This document shows positions 35,065 to 46,100 of a stretch of DNA of 64,000 bases, piece by piece. The notes beneath the pieces were generated by a model that searched no databases, was not told where the DNA came from, and saw only the letters and a program-made list of their open reading frames with translations. The DNA is from Tenacibaculum sp. Bg11-29. GTDB taxonomy: Bacteria > Bacteroidota > Bacteroidia > Flavobacteriales > Flavobacteriaceae. The position numbers and the translations under genes were made by a program. The stretch lies in NCBI RefSeq assembly GCF_002836595.1, contig NZ_PJBB01000003.1, positions 2,355,001 through 2,419,000 on the forward strand. Direction: 5' to 3'. Numbering within the stretch: the first letter of the stretch is position 1; each line of letters starts with the position of its first letter.

Positions 35065-36510
35065 ATGGAAGATAAAATGGATCAAAACGAAAGTGTAGAG
35101 CAATCTAAACAAGCTGTTCATGAAGATGCTAAAGGTTTGTGGGAAAGTTCAAAAAGGTTTATTATTGAATTATTAGATTTTCGTCATGATACCGATCAAG
35201 AAGCAACTATAGAAGCTATTAAAGTTGATATACCTTTTAAAGGAGCTACAGCTTGGATTTTAATTTGTTCAATATTTGTAGCCTCTATAGGTTTAAATGC
35301 AAACTCAACGGCTGTTGTAATTGGAGCCATGTTAATATCACCATTAATGGGACCTATTTTAGGAATAGGTATGTCTATAGCAATTAATGATATTGATACG
35401 TTAAAAAAATCGATGGTAAACTTAGCAACGATGATTGTGTTAAGTTTGTTGACAGCCTTTTTGTTTTTCTTCTTATTTCCTTTAAAAGAGGAAACCTCAG
35501 AGTTGTTAGGTAGGGTAAAACCAGATATACGAGATGTTTTAATTGCCTTTTTTGGAGGTTTAGCTTTAATTATAGCCCGTACAAAAAAAGGAACCATTGC
35601 TTCAGTAATATTTGGAGTTGCAATTGCAACAGCATTAATGCCTCCTTTATGTACAGCTGGGTATGGTTTAGCAATAGGTAATTTTGATTACTTTTTTGGG
35701 GCAATGTATTTATTTACAATTAATACTATTTTTATAGCATTAGCTACTTTTTTAGTGTTAAAATTGTTAGGGTTTACAATGATTCGTTATGTAAATTCTG
35801 AAAAGAGAAAAAGAATTGCTCGTATAGCATCTTTTGTAGCCTTTTTGGTTATGGTACCTGCGATATTTACTTTTATAAGTGTATATAAAGAAAGTGTTAT
35901 TAATTCGAATTATGATAAGTTTTTAAAAGAGAAAATAGAGTCAAATAAAGACTTGTGGTTACAACGTAAAAATATTGATAGAAAAGGGAAAAAGATAAAC
36001 CTATTTTTTAATGGAGATGTAACAGATGCTACTGAAACTTTTTTAAGAAATGAATTAAAAACGTATGATAAGTTAGATGCTTATGAATTAGTAATAAACG
36101 AAAATAAAGCACGTAGTGTAGATAGGGTAGTAGATGCTTATGATAGAGCAATTGTTGATTTAAATCAAAAAGACGATGTAATAAATGGTTTACATAGAGA
36201 GATTGATGATTTAAAAAATACTATTTCGAAATTAAATAATAGTATAGAACAAAGCGCTTTAATTAGAGACAAAAACAGTGTGCCTTTTAGCAAAATAGCA
36301 AAAGAAGCTAAAATTAGATTTAATGATATTAAGGCAATTAGTTTTTCTAAAAGATTATCTTCTAAAGATTTTATAAAAATAGATACGATTCCTGAATTAT
36401 CAGTTGTATGGAGTAAGAAATTAGCAGATTCTATTGTTCAAAAGAAAGAGAAAGAGCTTAAAGGCTGGTTGCAGAAGGAACTAAAATTAGAAATTACTTT
36501 ATTAAAATAG
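35065..36510 (+). CDS. DUF389/TIGR00341-family membrane protein
   Basis: A 481-residue protein with about six membrane segments between residues 60 and 280. The DUF389 core is AWILICSIFVASIGLNANST, then AVVIGAMLISPLMGPILGIG, and later GVAIATALMPPLCTAGYGLA. Charged regions flank the membrane part: an acidic N-terminus, and a soluble C-terminal ~200 residues with a heptad-like stretch (IDDLKNTISKLNNSIEQ). The function of the family is not established. Transport across the inner membrane is often suggested. It has its own promoter-like box and stands alone. Confidence 0.9.
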   Translation: MEDKMDQNESVEQSKQAVHEDAKGLWESSKRFIIELLDFRHDTDQEATIEAIKVDIPFKGATAWILICSIFVASIGLNANSTAVVIGAMLISPLMGPILGIGMSIAINDIDTLKKSMVNLATMIVLSLLTAFLFFFLFPLKEETSELLGRVKPDIRDVLIAFFGGLALIIARTKKGTIASVIFGVAIATALMPPLCTAGYGLAIGNFDYFFGAMYLFTINTIFIALATFLVLKLLGFTMIRYVNSEKRKRIARIASFVAFLVMVPAIFTFISVYKESVINSNYDKFLKEKIESNKDLWLQRKNIDRKGKKINLFFNGDVTDATETFLRNELKTYDKLDAYELVINENKARSVDRVVDAYDRAIVDLNQKDDVINGLHREIDDLKNTISKLNNSIEQSALIRDKNSVPFSKIAKEAKIRFNDIKAISFSKRLSSKDFIKIDTIPELSVVWSKKLADSIVQKKEKELKGWLQKELKLEITLLK

Positions 36511-36598
36511 TACTTATGTAGACGTGTACTTTAAATGGATGCTTAAATAAAATTATGTGGTATTATATTTGATACTTTTATAATCTATAAATAGATGT

Positions 36599-37060
36599 AT
36601 GAAAAAAAATTCAATAACAATCTTACTGTTAATGATTTGTTTTCTTGTAACTGCACAAGAAAAGGATGTAGATATTGAAACATTATGGTTAAACTCTTAT
36701 AAAGAAGCTTTAAAAAAGGCAAAAAAAGAAAGAAAACCAGTATTAATTTATTTTAAAGGATCTGATTGGTGTGGGCCTTGTAAAAAATTAGATGAAGGAT
36801 TGTTTATTTCAGATAAATTTAAAAAAATAGCTAAAAAGAATTTTATTCTTTATGAGGCAGATAACCCTTATAACAAAGATTTAGTAGAAGCAGATAGGTT
36901 AAAGGTAAATCTTAAACTTGTAAAGAAATTTAAAATAAGTTCTTATCCTACGTTATTATTTGTTAATCATAGACAAAAAATTATTGCATATAAAAAAGGA
37001 ATGATTTTAACGGATTACTACTATCCTTTTTTTCAGTCAGTTTTATCTAAGTTTAAATAA
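36599..37060 (+). CDS. Periplasmic thioredoxin-like protein
   Basis: A 153-residue protein with a signal peptide (1-19, ending FLVTAQ) and a thioredoxin fold carrying the redox motif Cys-Gly-Pro-Cys in GSDWCGPCKKLDEGLF. A cis-Pro segment SSYPTLLFVN follows. The long KEALKKAKKERKPVLIYFKG lead is typical of thioredoxin_7/DUF255-like proteins of Bacteroidota, which reduce or isomerise disulfides in exported proteins. Its targets are unknown. The several cysteine-containing secreted enzymes encoded nearby are possible ones. Confidence 0.9.
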   Translation: MKKNSITILLLMICFLVTAQEKDVDIETLWLNSYKEALKKAKKERKPVLIYFKGSDWCGPCKKLDEGLFISDKFKKIAKKNFILYEADNPYNKDLVEADRLKVNLKLVKKFKISSYPTLLFVNHRQKIIAYKKGMILTDYYYPFFQSVLSKFK

Positions 37061-37416
37061 ATTTAGTTTAGTGTCATTTTTTATATTTATACATACTAAC
37101 TATGAAATAGTATAACATAGATTTACTTAAAATTGCTGTGCCCTGAAAAAATGTAAAAAATTAGATTGTAATTATTCACATTTTCTTTTTTGTAATTAGA
37201 AGAATGAAATGGGATTTGTGTAGTAAGATGAGTTTGTATTGTCTTAATAAATTAATGTTCACACAGTATTTTAGGTACTCTTTTGTGAATCACAACTATG
37301 AAATTTTTAAATGACAGATTAAGTAAGAAAAAATAGATAAATAATTATCGCAAAAAACCTCTTGAAGTTTTAATTTCAAGAGGTTTTAAATTATTAAAAA
37401 GATTTAAAATAAATAG
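37061..37416. other. Intergenic region between converging genes
   Basis: It is AT-rich and contains the terminator near 37354. I see no convincing gene. A 36-codon frame at 37204-37314 was considered and rejected. Confidence 0.5.
37354..37387 (-). terminator. Terminator of the OmpA-like gene
   Basis: The stem AAAACCTCTTGAA / TTTCAAGAGGTTTT lies 30 bases beyond the minus-strand stop and ends in a T run on that strand. Confidence 0.82.
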
Positions 37417-38511
37417 TTAGTTTATAACTCTAAATTCTGTTCTTCTATTTATTAAGTGTTCAGCTTCTGTACATGAAACTTTGTCAGAACATCTGTTTTT
37501 AAGTTTAGATTCACCATAACCTTTTGCTACGATTTGACTAGGGTTAACGCCTTTTGATATTAAGTAAGTAGCAACAGCTTTAGCTCTTCTATCAGATAGG
37601 TTTTGATTCGATGCTCTAGAACCTCTAGAATCTGTATGAGAGGCTAATTCAACCTGAACTCCATCTTTTACAACTGGTAATAATCTAGAATCTATTAATT
37701 TTTTTGCAGTTGATGTTAACGTAGCACTTCCTAAGTTCCAGTTAATTGGTAGTGGGTTGTATGTTAGTAATTTACATTCAACTTCTTTCCATGTAGTTAA
37801 TCCACCTTTAGATACTAATACCTCTTTAGTTATTGTTTTGTTTTTTGCAGGAACGGTAATTGTTTCATCCCAAGCATCCTTTACTAAAACTGTTTTAGTA
37901 ATGTTTTTGTAAATAGCAGGTATTTTAATAGTACGAGTAGTAGGTGGTGTAACCATTACTCTTTTAGTATATGTTTTTTCGTATCCAGGTACGGTTATTT
38001 TTTCTGTAGAAGCATCATTACTTAATTTGGTAAGAGGAATGGTCACAAATTTTGCCGGAATAGGTGCATAACACCAATATCTACAATCATTTGGGTCACT
38101 AGATTCACAATCAGGAGCTTTTTCACTCATTTCCCATTGTGCAGAAGCAGCTTTTGTTTCAATAATTTCTGAATCTGGCCTGAAGCTAGCTTTAATTACT
38201 CTTAACTTATTGGCATCATCTTTTGCTCTATAAGTAACAGTTTTATTTTCCCACACAGCAGGAACGACTACTAAACTCTCACCTGCCTCCTTACTAATTA
38301 CACTTTCAGTAACAGTTTTGTACTTTGCAGGGTGTGTTACAATTTTTTTGTAAGCAGGAGCTATTTCGATGGTTACATCTTCATTTTTCCAAACCTCAGG
38401 TGTTTTACAACGTACATAACATTTACCTGGTTCAGCATTGGTAGGTAAATCTTGCGCAGAAGCTGTAAAATAAAATGCTAATAACGCCCCAGTTAATAAT
38501 AATTTTTTCAT
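37417..38511 (-). CDS. OmpA-family outer-membrane/peptidoglycan-binding protein
   Basis: A 364-residue exported protein. After a signal peptide (about 1-19) comes a repetitive beta region (about 45-235) with recurring units of the form PAxxKTxTKxVLV (PAKYKTVTESV, PAVWENKTVTY, PAIYKNITKTVLV, PAKNKTITKEVLV). The C-terminal OmpA domain (about 255-360) binds peptidoglycan: VELASHTDSRGSRASNQNLS, RRAKAVATYLISKG, IVAKGYGESK and NRRTEFRV. It also has paired cysteines in CESSDPNDCRYWC. The repeat region is shared by several Bacteroidota envelope proteins. It probably links the outer membrane or a surface structure to the cell wall. Confidence 0.9.
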   Translation of the reverse strand: MKKLLLTGALLAFYFTASAQDLPTNAEPGKCYVRCKTPEVWKNEDVTIEIAPAYKKIVTHPAKYKTVTESVISKEAGESLVVVPAVWENKTVTYRAKDDANKLRVIKASFRPDSEIIETKAASAQWEMSEKAPDCESSDPNDCRYWCYAPIPAKFVTIPLTKLSNDASTEKITVPGYEKTYTKRVMVTPPTTRTIKIPAIYKNITKTVLVKDAWDETITVPAKNKTITKEVLVSKGGLTTWKEVECKLLTYNPLPINWNLGSATLTSTAKKLIDSRLLPVVKDGVQVELASHTDSRGSRASNQNLSDRRAKAVATYLISKGVNPSQIVAKGYGESKLKNRCSDKVSCTEAEHLINRRTEFRVIN

Positions 38512-38628
38512 ATTAATTAAATATTTGTTTGTGATTACTTAGTTAATGTTAAGACACATATGGGGTGTGAAAGTCACATTCAAACAAATATATATATAAA
38601 ATATTAAATGTTAAAGGTTTGTTAATGT

Positions 38629-39522
38629 TTATAATTTATTGAGGTATAAGCTTTTAATTATCCCGTCTGAAAGCCCTATTTTAGGGACAAAAATTTTTCT
38701 AGCTCCACTCCATTTCATTGCAGAAAGGTAAATTTTGGTTGCAGGAACAATTACGTCAGCTCTATCAGGATTTAAACTTAGTTCAGAGATACGATCTTTG
38801 TAGCTCATTTTTTTTAAGAATTGATATTGTGCATTTAAGTATATATATGAGATTGGTTTCCCCATATCTCTTCCCGACATTTTAAATATTTTATTAATAT
38901 TTCCGCCAGAGCCAATTAAAGAAATACGCTTATAATTTTTTGTATTTTCTTCAATCCACTCTTGTACTTCTTTAAAAATGGCTTTGTTTTCTGTTTTTTT
39001 ATTATTGATTAAACGTACTGTACCAATTTTAAAAGACCTTGATTTAATAATTCTACCTTTAGAGAATAAAGTAAACTCGGTACTACCACCACCAACATCA
39101 ACATAAAGATAGGTAGAATCTGATTGTAATAATTGATTTAAATCTGTAGAAAATATAATGGCAGCTTCTTTTTTTCCGTCAATAATGTCAATTTCTACAC
39201 CTGTCTTTTTAAAAATAGTATTTATAACTTCAGCACCGTTTTCAGCTTCTCTCATAGCAGAAGTTGCACAAGCTTTATATCTCTCTACACCATGAACTTT
39301 CATTAGTAGTTTAAAGGCTTCCATGGCATCGATCATTCGATTGATGTTTTCTTCAGAAATTATTCCTGAAACGAAGGCATCGGCACCTAAACGAATTGGA
39401 ACTCGAACTAATGAAGATTTTTTAAATTGAGGTTCTTTATTTTTTTCTTCAATAACATTTGCTACTAAAAGTCTTACAGCATTAGAACCTATATCTATAG
39501 CACCGTATTTTTTAATTTTCAA
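38629..39522 (-). CDS. ppx: Ppx/GppA-family phosphatase (exopolyphosphatase-like)
   Basis: A 297-residue member of the actin-like ASKHA ATPase fold. Family motifs are IDIGSNAVRLLVAN (phosphate 1), KACATSAMREAENG, YLYVDVGGGSTEFTL (phosphate 2) and IGSGGNINKIF (adenosine-type loop). E. coli Ppx and GppA are about 500 residues. The short ~300-residue form contains only the catalytic domain and is normal in this phylum. It hydrolyses polyphosphate or pppGpp. It lies 11 bases downstream of sixA on the same strand, a pairing known in Bacteroidota next to ppk, although no ppk is present here. Confidence 0.92.
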   Translation of the reverse strand: MKIKKYGAIDIGSNAVRLLVANVIEEKNKEPQFKKSSLVRVPIRLGADAFVSGIISEENINRMIDAMEAFKLLMKVHGVERYKACATSAMREAENGAEVINTIFKKTGVEIDIIDGKKEAAIIFSTDLNQLLQSDSTYLYVDVGGGSTEFTLFSKGRIIKSRSFKIGTVRLINNKKTENKAIFKEVQEWIEENTKNYKRISLIGSGGNINKIFKMSGRDMGKPISYIYLNAQYQFLKKMSYKDRISELSLNPDRADVIVPATKIYLSAMKWSGARKIFVPKIGLSDGIIKSLYLNKL

Positions 39523-39533
39523 AATATATAGAT

Positions 39534-40022
39534 TTATCTATGATTTTTAGGAAACTCTACTAAAGTAGTTATTCCCTTTTTTATGTTTTTCCAATGTTTA
39601 TCCTTAAACTGAATACCAATTACACCACATGTAGATACATGAGCTATTGGTTTATCTCCAAATTTATTAACAAAACTATTTATACCATGATCGTGGCTAA
39701 ATATTATAGCGCTATCAAAACTATCATCTAAAGCCTTTACAGTTTTTACTAAGTAGCCATCACTAAAGCTGTAGAGTTGTCGCTTAATTTTTAGGTTAGA
39801 AAGCGGATACTTGAAATTTTCACAAAAGATAACAGCGGTATGTAAAGCTCTATTAGCACTACTTGAAATAAAAACATCAGGTTTTTTAATTTCTTTAGTT
39901 AGGTGTTTAGATAAAAGATGTGCATCTTTTATACCGCGCTCTTTTAGAGGTCGGTCAATGTCTTCTACGCTTTCATACTTCCAAGAAGATTTTGCGTGAC
40001 GAACAATATAAAGTGTTTTCAT
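39534..40022 (-). CDS. sixA: SixA-like histidine phosphatase
   Basis: A 162-residue histidine-phosphatase (phosphoglycerate-mutase-like) protein. The RHG-type motif is VRHAKSSW with Arg8 and His9, followed by DRPLKERGIKDA. The second conserved His lies in IFSHDHGINSF. SixA removes phosphate from phosphohistidine in histidine-containing phosphotransfer proteins of E. coli, and whether this protein does the same is inference. It sits between pdxH (30-base gap) and ppx (11-base gap), so the three form a probable operon. Confidence 0.9.
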   Translation of the reverse strand: MKTLYIVRHAKSSWKYESVEDIDRPLKERGIKDAHLLSKHLTKEIKKPDVFISSSANRALHTAVIFCENFKYPLSNLKIKRQLYSFSDGYLVKTVKALDDSFDSAIIFSHDHGINSFVNKFGDKPIAHVSTCGVIGIQFKDKHWKNIKKGITTLVEFPKNHR

Positions 40023-40052
40023 TTAATTTTTAAAAGCTATGTAAATATAAAG

Positions 40053-40700
40053 CTATGGAGCTAAACGGTCAAGTTTCCAAGAAAAATCTTTTTGTAAAGT
40101 ATATCTTATACGGTCGTGCATTCTATTAGGGCGACCTTGCCAAAATTCAATAGAAATAGGTTTTATAATAAAACCGCCCCAATGTGGTGGACGTATAATT
40201 TCTTTCCCTTTAAATTTTTCTTCCGTTTTTTTTAGTTCATTATCAAGTTCTTCACGAGAGGTAACAACTTCACTTTGATTAGATGCCCAAGCACCTAATT
40301 TACTTCCATCAGGTCTAGACTCAAAGTAGCCATCAGACAAATTTTCTGCAAGTTTTTCAGCTTTACCCTTTATAATTATTTGTTGTTCTAGACCAGCCCA
40401 GAAAAAAGAAAGACATACATTGTTATTATTTAAAATAGCTTTCCCTTTTTCAGAATTATAATTAGTATAAAAAATAAAACCTTCCCAAGTGTATTTTTTC
40501 AATAAAACAATTCTGCTTTTAGGAAATCCATCTAATCCTATTGATGAAATAGTCATTGCATTGGCTTCATCTACCATTTCAGAATCATCGGCTGTTAGAA
40601 ACCAGTCTCTAAAAAGTTCAATTGGATTCTCAGAACAATTCTCTATTAATAGCTCCTGTTTCTCGTATGATTTTCTATGATTACTTAAATCGTGTGACAT
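40053..40700 (-). CDS. pdxH: Pyridoxamine 5'-phosphate oxidase
   Basis: This FMN-dependent enzyme oxidises pyridoxine or pyridoxamine 5'-phosphate to pyridoxal 5'-phosphate, the last step of vitamin B6 synthesis and its salvage. The family core is complete: NAMTISSIGLDGFPKSRIVL, FIFYTNYNSEKGKAI, FFWAGLEQQI, GAWASNQSEVV, PPHWGGFIIKP and FWQGRPNRMHDRI, ending with the DFSWKLDRLAP signature. The 215-residue length is standard. It is the first gene of a probable pdxH-sixA-ppx operon. Confidence 0.97.
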   Translation of the reverse strand: MSHDLSNHRKSYEKQELLIENCSENPIELFRDWFLTADDSEMVDEANAMTISSIGLDGFPKSRIVLLKKYTWEGFIFYTNYNSEKGKAILNNNNVCLSFFWAGLEQQIIIKGKAEKLAENLSDGYFESRPDGSKLGAWASNQSEVVTSREELDNELKKTEEKFKGKEIIRPPHWGGFIIKPISIEFWQGRPNRMHDRIRYTLQKDFSWKLDRLAP

Positions 40701-40932
40701 TATGATTTTTTAGACTACGTAAAAATACAATTTTATCAGATATTCTGTGCTTTTTTGTTTTTTAAATTCAGCAGTATTTGAAAAGGTAAAAGCAATATTT
40801 GCTAAGTTAAAAAATGAATAATATTTAGTTGGTGATAAAAAACAGTTCGTCATTAATTTTATACAGTTGAGTCTGTCTTTTTATGCTAAGTTTTATAAAG
40901 GAAGCAAATTTGTACTATCAAATAACAAAACA

Positions 40933-43089
40933 ATGAAACAATTATTATTTATTCTATGCTTATTCATTCAAAGCTATTTTTTTGCACAAACAACAATTTC
41001 TGGAACTGTAACTGATAAAAAAGGAACTATAATAGAAGGAGCTAATGTATATTTAGAAGGAACTTACGATGGAGCATCAACAGATGATAAAGGAAATTTT
41101 TCTTTTTCAACATCAGAAAAAGGAATACAAACGTTACTAGTTTCTTTTATTTCTTTCGAAACATTTTTAAAAAGAACAGATGTTTCTTTATTGAATAATT
41201 TAAAAGTAAAACTAAGAGATGATGTAAATACATTAGATGCGGTAACTATAAATGCTGGAACTTTTGAAGCAGGAGACAATGCTAAAGTTACTGCATTGAA
41301 ACCATTAGATGTGGTAACCACAGCAAGCGCGTTAGGTGATTTTGTTGGAGCGTTACAAACTTTACCAGGAACTTCAACAGTAAATGAAGATGGGCGTCTT
41401 TTTGTTCGTGGTGGAGATACTGAAGAAACTCAAATTTTTGTAGACGGAATTAGAGTCTTTACACCGTATTCTCCATCAGCAAAGAATATTCCTACCCGTG
41501 GGCGATTTTCTCCTTTTTTATTCAAAGGAATTACATTTTCTACTGGTGGATACTCAGCCGAATATGGACAAGCATTATCAAGTGTATTGTTATTGAATAC
41601 AAATGATGAAGTTATTGAAGAAAAGACTGATTTAGCATTTATGACAGTTGGTTTAGGTGTTGGGAATACACAAGTTTTTGGTAAAAACTCACTAAGTGTA
41701 AATGCATCATATATAAACTTAGCACCTTATCAATCTGCATTTCCAGACAGAAATAAATGGAATAAACCAGTGCAAGCATTAAGTGGGGAGGCTGTATATC
41801 GTTTTAAATTTAAAAATGAATCTTTATTAAAGGTGTATGGAGCGTTTAGTTATACCGATTTTGACTTGGTACAAGAAGATATTAATCATGAAGATGGGAT
41901 TCGTTTTGGAATGAAAAATAGAAATTTATATTTTAATAGCTCTTATAAAAATAGTTTCGGTGATGGTTGGAAAGTAGCAACAGGAATGAGTTTTACGAAT
42001 GATCATTCTGATGTTAAGATTTTAGATGCAGAAGTTACAGATGATGAAAATTCGGCACATTTTAAAATAGCAATGAAAAAACGTTTTTCAAATCGGTTTA
42101 AATTAAATTTTGGAGCTGAGTATTTTATAACAGATTTTAAAGAGAATTATAAAAGCATAACAAATAATAGTATTGATTATAGTTTTAATAATAATATTTT
42201 AGGAAGTTATGTAGAGGCAGATGTTTTCTTTTCTAAAAAATTAGCATCAAAAGTTGGTATTCGTGGAGAGTATTCTGAATTACTAAATGAAATTACTATT
42301 TCTCCAAGAGCATCGATAGCTTATAAATCGGGAAAAAACTCACAGTTTTCATTAGCTTATGGTCGTTTTTTTCAGAATCCTAAAAATGATTATTTAAAAT
42401 TTAATACAGATTTTAAAGCAGAGAATACTTCTCATTTTATAGCGAATTATCAATATGTAAAAAACAAACAAATTTTTAGAATTGAGGGGTATTATAAAAA
42501 GTATCAAGATTTAGTGAAGTATGATACTAACTTGTCTTTACCAACATCTAGCTATTCAAATTTAGGAGAGGGATTTGCAAAAGGAGTAGATGTTTTTTGG
42601 AGAGATAATAAGAGTATTAAAAATACTGATTATTGGGTTTCTTATTCCTTCTTAGATACCGAAAGAGATTATAAAAATTATCCAACAAAGGCTACTCCAA
42701 ATTTTGCATCAGCACATAATTTATCAGTAGTAAGTAAACATTGGATTAAAAACTGGAAAAGTCAATTAGGTTTTAGTTATAATTTTGCATCAGGTAGAAA
42801 TTATACAAACCCGAATGAAGTAGGGTTTTTAAATAATAAAACAAAAAATTATAATTCAGTAAGCGTAAATTGGGCATATTTAATTAGTCAACAAAAAATA
42901 TTATATTTTTCAGTTAACAATGTTTTAGGTACACAAAATGTATCTGGTTATAACTATAAAAACACTTCAAATATGAATGGGGTTTTTGATAGGCAAGCAA
43001 TAATTCCTAGTGCAGATAGATTCTTTTTTGTAGGTTTCTTTTGGACAATTAGTGATAATAAAAAAGATAATCAATTAAATAATTTATAA
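40933..43089 (+). CDS. TonB-dependent outer-membrane receptor (second)
   Basis: I use the ATG at 40933. A TTG 22 codons earlier would add a stretch with no signal-peptide character, while the ATG gives MKQLLFILCLFIQSYFFAQ. The 718-residue protein has a carboxypeptidase-regulatory-like domain (ISGTVTDKKGTIIEGANVYL), a plug (GALQTLPGTSTVN, LFVRGGDTEETQIFVDGIR) and a beta-barrel ending with FVGFFWTISDNKKDNQLNNL. It is shorter than the receptor at 31375 and is not closely similar beyond domain order. The ligand is unknown. A palindromic terminator follows. Confidence 0.9.
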   Translation: MKQLLFILCLFIQSYFFAQTTISGTVTDKKGTIIEGANVYLEGTYDGASTDDKGNFSFSTSEKGIQTLLVSFISFETFLKRTDVSLLNNLKVKLRDDVNTLDAVTINAGTFEAGDNAKVTALKPLDVVTTASALGDFVGALQTLPGTSTVNEDGRLFVRGGDTEETQIFVDGIRVFTPYSPSAKNIPTRGRFSPFLFKGITFSTGGYSAEYGQALSSVLLLNTNDEVIEEKTDLAFMTVGLGVGNTQVFGKNSLSVNASYINLAPYQSAFPDRNKWNKPVQALSGEAVYRFKFKNESLLKVYGAFSYTDFDLVQEDINHEDGIRFGMKNRNLYFNSSYKNSFGDGWKVATGMSFTNDHSDVKILDAEVTDDENSAHFKIAMKKRFSNRFKLNFGAEYFITDFKENYKSITNNSIDYSFNNNILGSYVEADVFFSKKLASKVGIRGEYSELLNEITISPRASIAYKSGKNSQFSLAYGRFFQNPKNDYLKFNTDFKAENTSHFIANYQYVKNKQIFRIEGYYKKYQDLVKYDTNLSLPTSSYSNLGEGFAKGVDVFWRDNKSIKNTDYWVSYSFLDTERDYKNYPTKATPNFASAHNLSVVSKHWIKNWKSQLGFSYNFASGRNYTNPNEVGFLNNKTKNYNSVSVNWAYLISQQKILYFSVNNVLGTQNVSGYNYKNTSNMNGVFDRQAIIPSADRFFFVGFFWTISDNKKDNQLNNL

Positions 43090-43121
43090 CAGTAGTATGA
43101 GAGTAATCTTTTAAGAAAAAA

Positions 43122-43143
43122 AGCCATCTGAATTCAGATGGCT
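43122..43143. terminator. Shared terminator hairpin between the second TonB receptor and M43 protease genes
   Basis: A perfect 22-base palindrome (left arm AGCCATCTGAA) with A runs before and T runs after it. It suits both converging genes. Confidence 0.85.
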
Positions 43144-43170
43144 TTTAGAACTAGTTAATGAAAAATTAAA

Positions 43171-46100
43171 TTATTTTATTAAAAGCTTTTTTAAAGTACT
43201 TTCTTTTTTGGTTTTCATTTTTAAAATATACATTCCTTTGGTAAGGTGTTGTACAGAAAATTTATTTTTGTTTGTAAACTCTCCTACTTTTTTCCCTTGA
43301 ATATTAAATAATTGAGCAGAGACATTTTCATTATTAGTACTTCTTATAGTAATATAATCTGTTGCTGGATTTGGAAATACAGATAATTGAAGTAATGTAT
43401 TTGTTAATGAAGCAGTAGGACCTGCTACAGGAAGCGAAATACTTAGTTGATTACTCCATGAACTATTTTCAGTCGAGTTTTTTGCTCTAACTCTAAATGT
43501 ATAATTAGTATCAGAGTTTTGTTTCGATACCCAAAGATAATAAGTTGTAGAAGTACCTTCAGTTATCCAACTTCCGTTTTTAAGAAGTTGAACCTCGTAA
43601 TTTGTTGCTCCAGAAACGGTATTCCAAGAAGCGTAAAAACCGGTGCTATATACTCCAGAGTCACCAATGTTTTCAGGTGTTGGTAATGTAGGTGTAGGTT
43701 CGTTTCCACTTCCAGAAAATAAAATGGTATAATCTTCAGCTTCACCATCACCTATACTTGTACATGCATCAGTAGGTGAGCTATTATACTTCATAACTAC
43801 ACGCATTCTTGTAGTACCAGAAGCAGTATTATCAACAGTAAAGTTGCCAGAAACAGCTCCGCTACCAGAAAGACCATCTATAACTCTTTCAGAAGGTTCA
43901 AATGTGTTATTTTTATTATAGTCAATAAAAATAGCCCAATGCTCAGTATAAGCAGAACCTGAAAAACCAGGTGTTAAACTAACACTAGTTGCATTTCCTG
44001 GAGTTAAATTAACTGTTTGAGATGTATGGTTTCCGTAACCATTAGCATCCGCTCCAGAAGTATTTGAAAAACTATCAATAGTTACATTTTGTATGTATTC
44101 ATAAGTGTTACTACCTGTAATAGTACAGTAGTTTCCTCCACCAGTACTAGCACTTGTTGTTGCTGTTGTGGTATTAGAATAACTTGAATTTTTATTTCCT
44201 GAGAACGCGCGAACTCTGTAAGAGTATGCTGTGCTAGCAGTTAAACTTGTATTAGCATAAGTAGTAGCGTTTGCTGCTGTAGTGGTAATTACAGAAAAAC
44301 TACCATTAGTATTCATTTTTTCAATATAGAAACCATCTTCGTTAGATGAATTATCTGACCAATTTAATGTTATTTGAGAAGAAGAATTAGAAGTACTGGT
44401 TAAATTAGAAGGAGCGTTAACAGGAGTAGGGTTGTTATCAATTATTGTTTGTCCTGCTCGTATATCACCATTTGGCTTTGTAGAAAAAGCATATTCATAT
44501 ATTGTCAGACTACTCCCATCAGAGGTAACACTAGCCTTCATCCAACCATGAATAGATTCGTCATTATGAACAGCAGAAAAACCGATGTAACCAGTTTGTC
44601 CATCCCAACTAGTATTGCTTGAAGTTCTTAAATCTAATTGATCAGGGTATGCACCTGGAGCTGTAAAATTACTACTTGTAGAAATTAGTTGGTTGTTGTT
44701 AAGTAAAGTAATGTTTCTAGTACCTGAAGATGTAACTAATTTTTTACCGTATGTTTCTAATTTTAAATGAGTGGCAGTATATTGCCATGCACCGTAAGCT
44801 CCATCCCCATTTATTTTAGGAAGAGAAAACCATTTCCAGGTAGCACCTGTACCAGCAGAGGCATCAGCAATGTTTTCATAAATTATTTCAAATGGATTGT
44901 AAAATTTAAAATTTAATCCTACAGAGGCACATGATAAACTTTGGTTTGCACCAATAGCTGAATTGTTAAAAGTTAAATTAGCAACCAGATTGTTTGAAGT
45001 TAAATGATTGTTAGCAGTACCCGTAATTGTTATATTAGCAGTAGTGTATGATGTTGTTTGTACTGTTGCTGATAATCCTTGTGGTAAACTTAATGAATAA
45101 TCTGTTCCAGAAACCAAGGTTGCAGATGATGATGCAAAATTTGCACCAGAAACTGTTATAGTCGCAGATTGGTTAAATGAACCATTGTTAGCTATAAGTT
45201 CTTTTACAATAGCATTATCTATACTTAGTGTAGCACCAGAGTTATTAACACCTGTGTCAATTAAGTTTTGTGATTGCCATAATGTTTGACGAGCAGGATG
45301 TTGTAAGGCAGCTAACATTCTATTAGTCTGTCCAGATGTAAACATTTTGTAACAGCCAAATCTAGCACCATTGTAGCCCATGTAATTTTCGTAATTAATG
45401 TAATTTCCTTCACAATTTGTACTAGGAGCACAGCTTGTACCTGTAATTGATCCATCTTCAGGAGGAGTATCACTAACTTCATCATTTGGGTATGTACAAC
45501 CACCATCAAACGTATGAATTAGATTTAAATAGTGTCCGAATTCGTGAGTTAAAATAGAAGCAAATTCATCACCTGTATTTCCATGTAAGTATTGTCCGTT
45601 ATAAACAACTCTGGCAGTATTACTATTAGACATAGATGTGTTTGGGTACCATGCAACACCGGAGTTTGTTGATGCACCATCATTGTATAAATCACCTTGA
45701 ATATATACGTTCATGTATTTGTAGTTATTCCAAGCATCATTTGCTATTTGAGAATCATAACCTCCACCATTACCGTAACCAGATTTTTCAGGATAATAAA
45801 CAACACCTTCTGTACAGTTTCCATAAGGATCTAGTTTCGCTAATTTAAATTCGATGTTAAGTGTACTTTTTCTAGCGTTAAAATAAGAATCAACACTGTT
45901 AAAATCAGGATTTAAACCTTGAAAGTCGTCGTTTAATTTTTGTAAAGCAACTTTAATTTTATCTGTTGTAACTGTTTTTCCGTGTTGTACATCTCCATAG
46001 ATATGAAATACAACTGGTATTGTATAGGTAGCAGCTGCTGCTTTTTGACTTAGTTTATTATTTGCATGTTTTCTTGTAAATAAGTTAAATTTTTGATGTT

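Noticed and set aside
37204..37314. 36-codon frame in the gap before the OmpA-like gene
   Set aside because: It has no recognisable motif or family, no ribosome-binding region, and a length expected by chance in AT-rich sequence.
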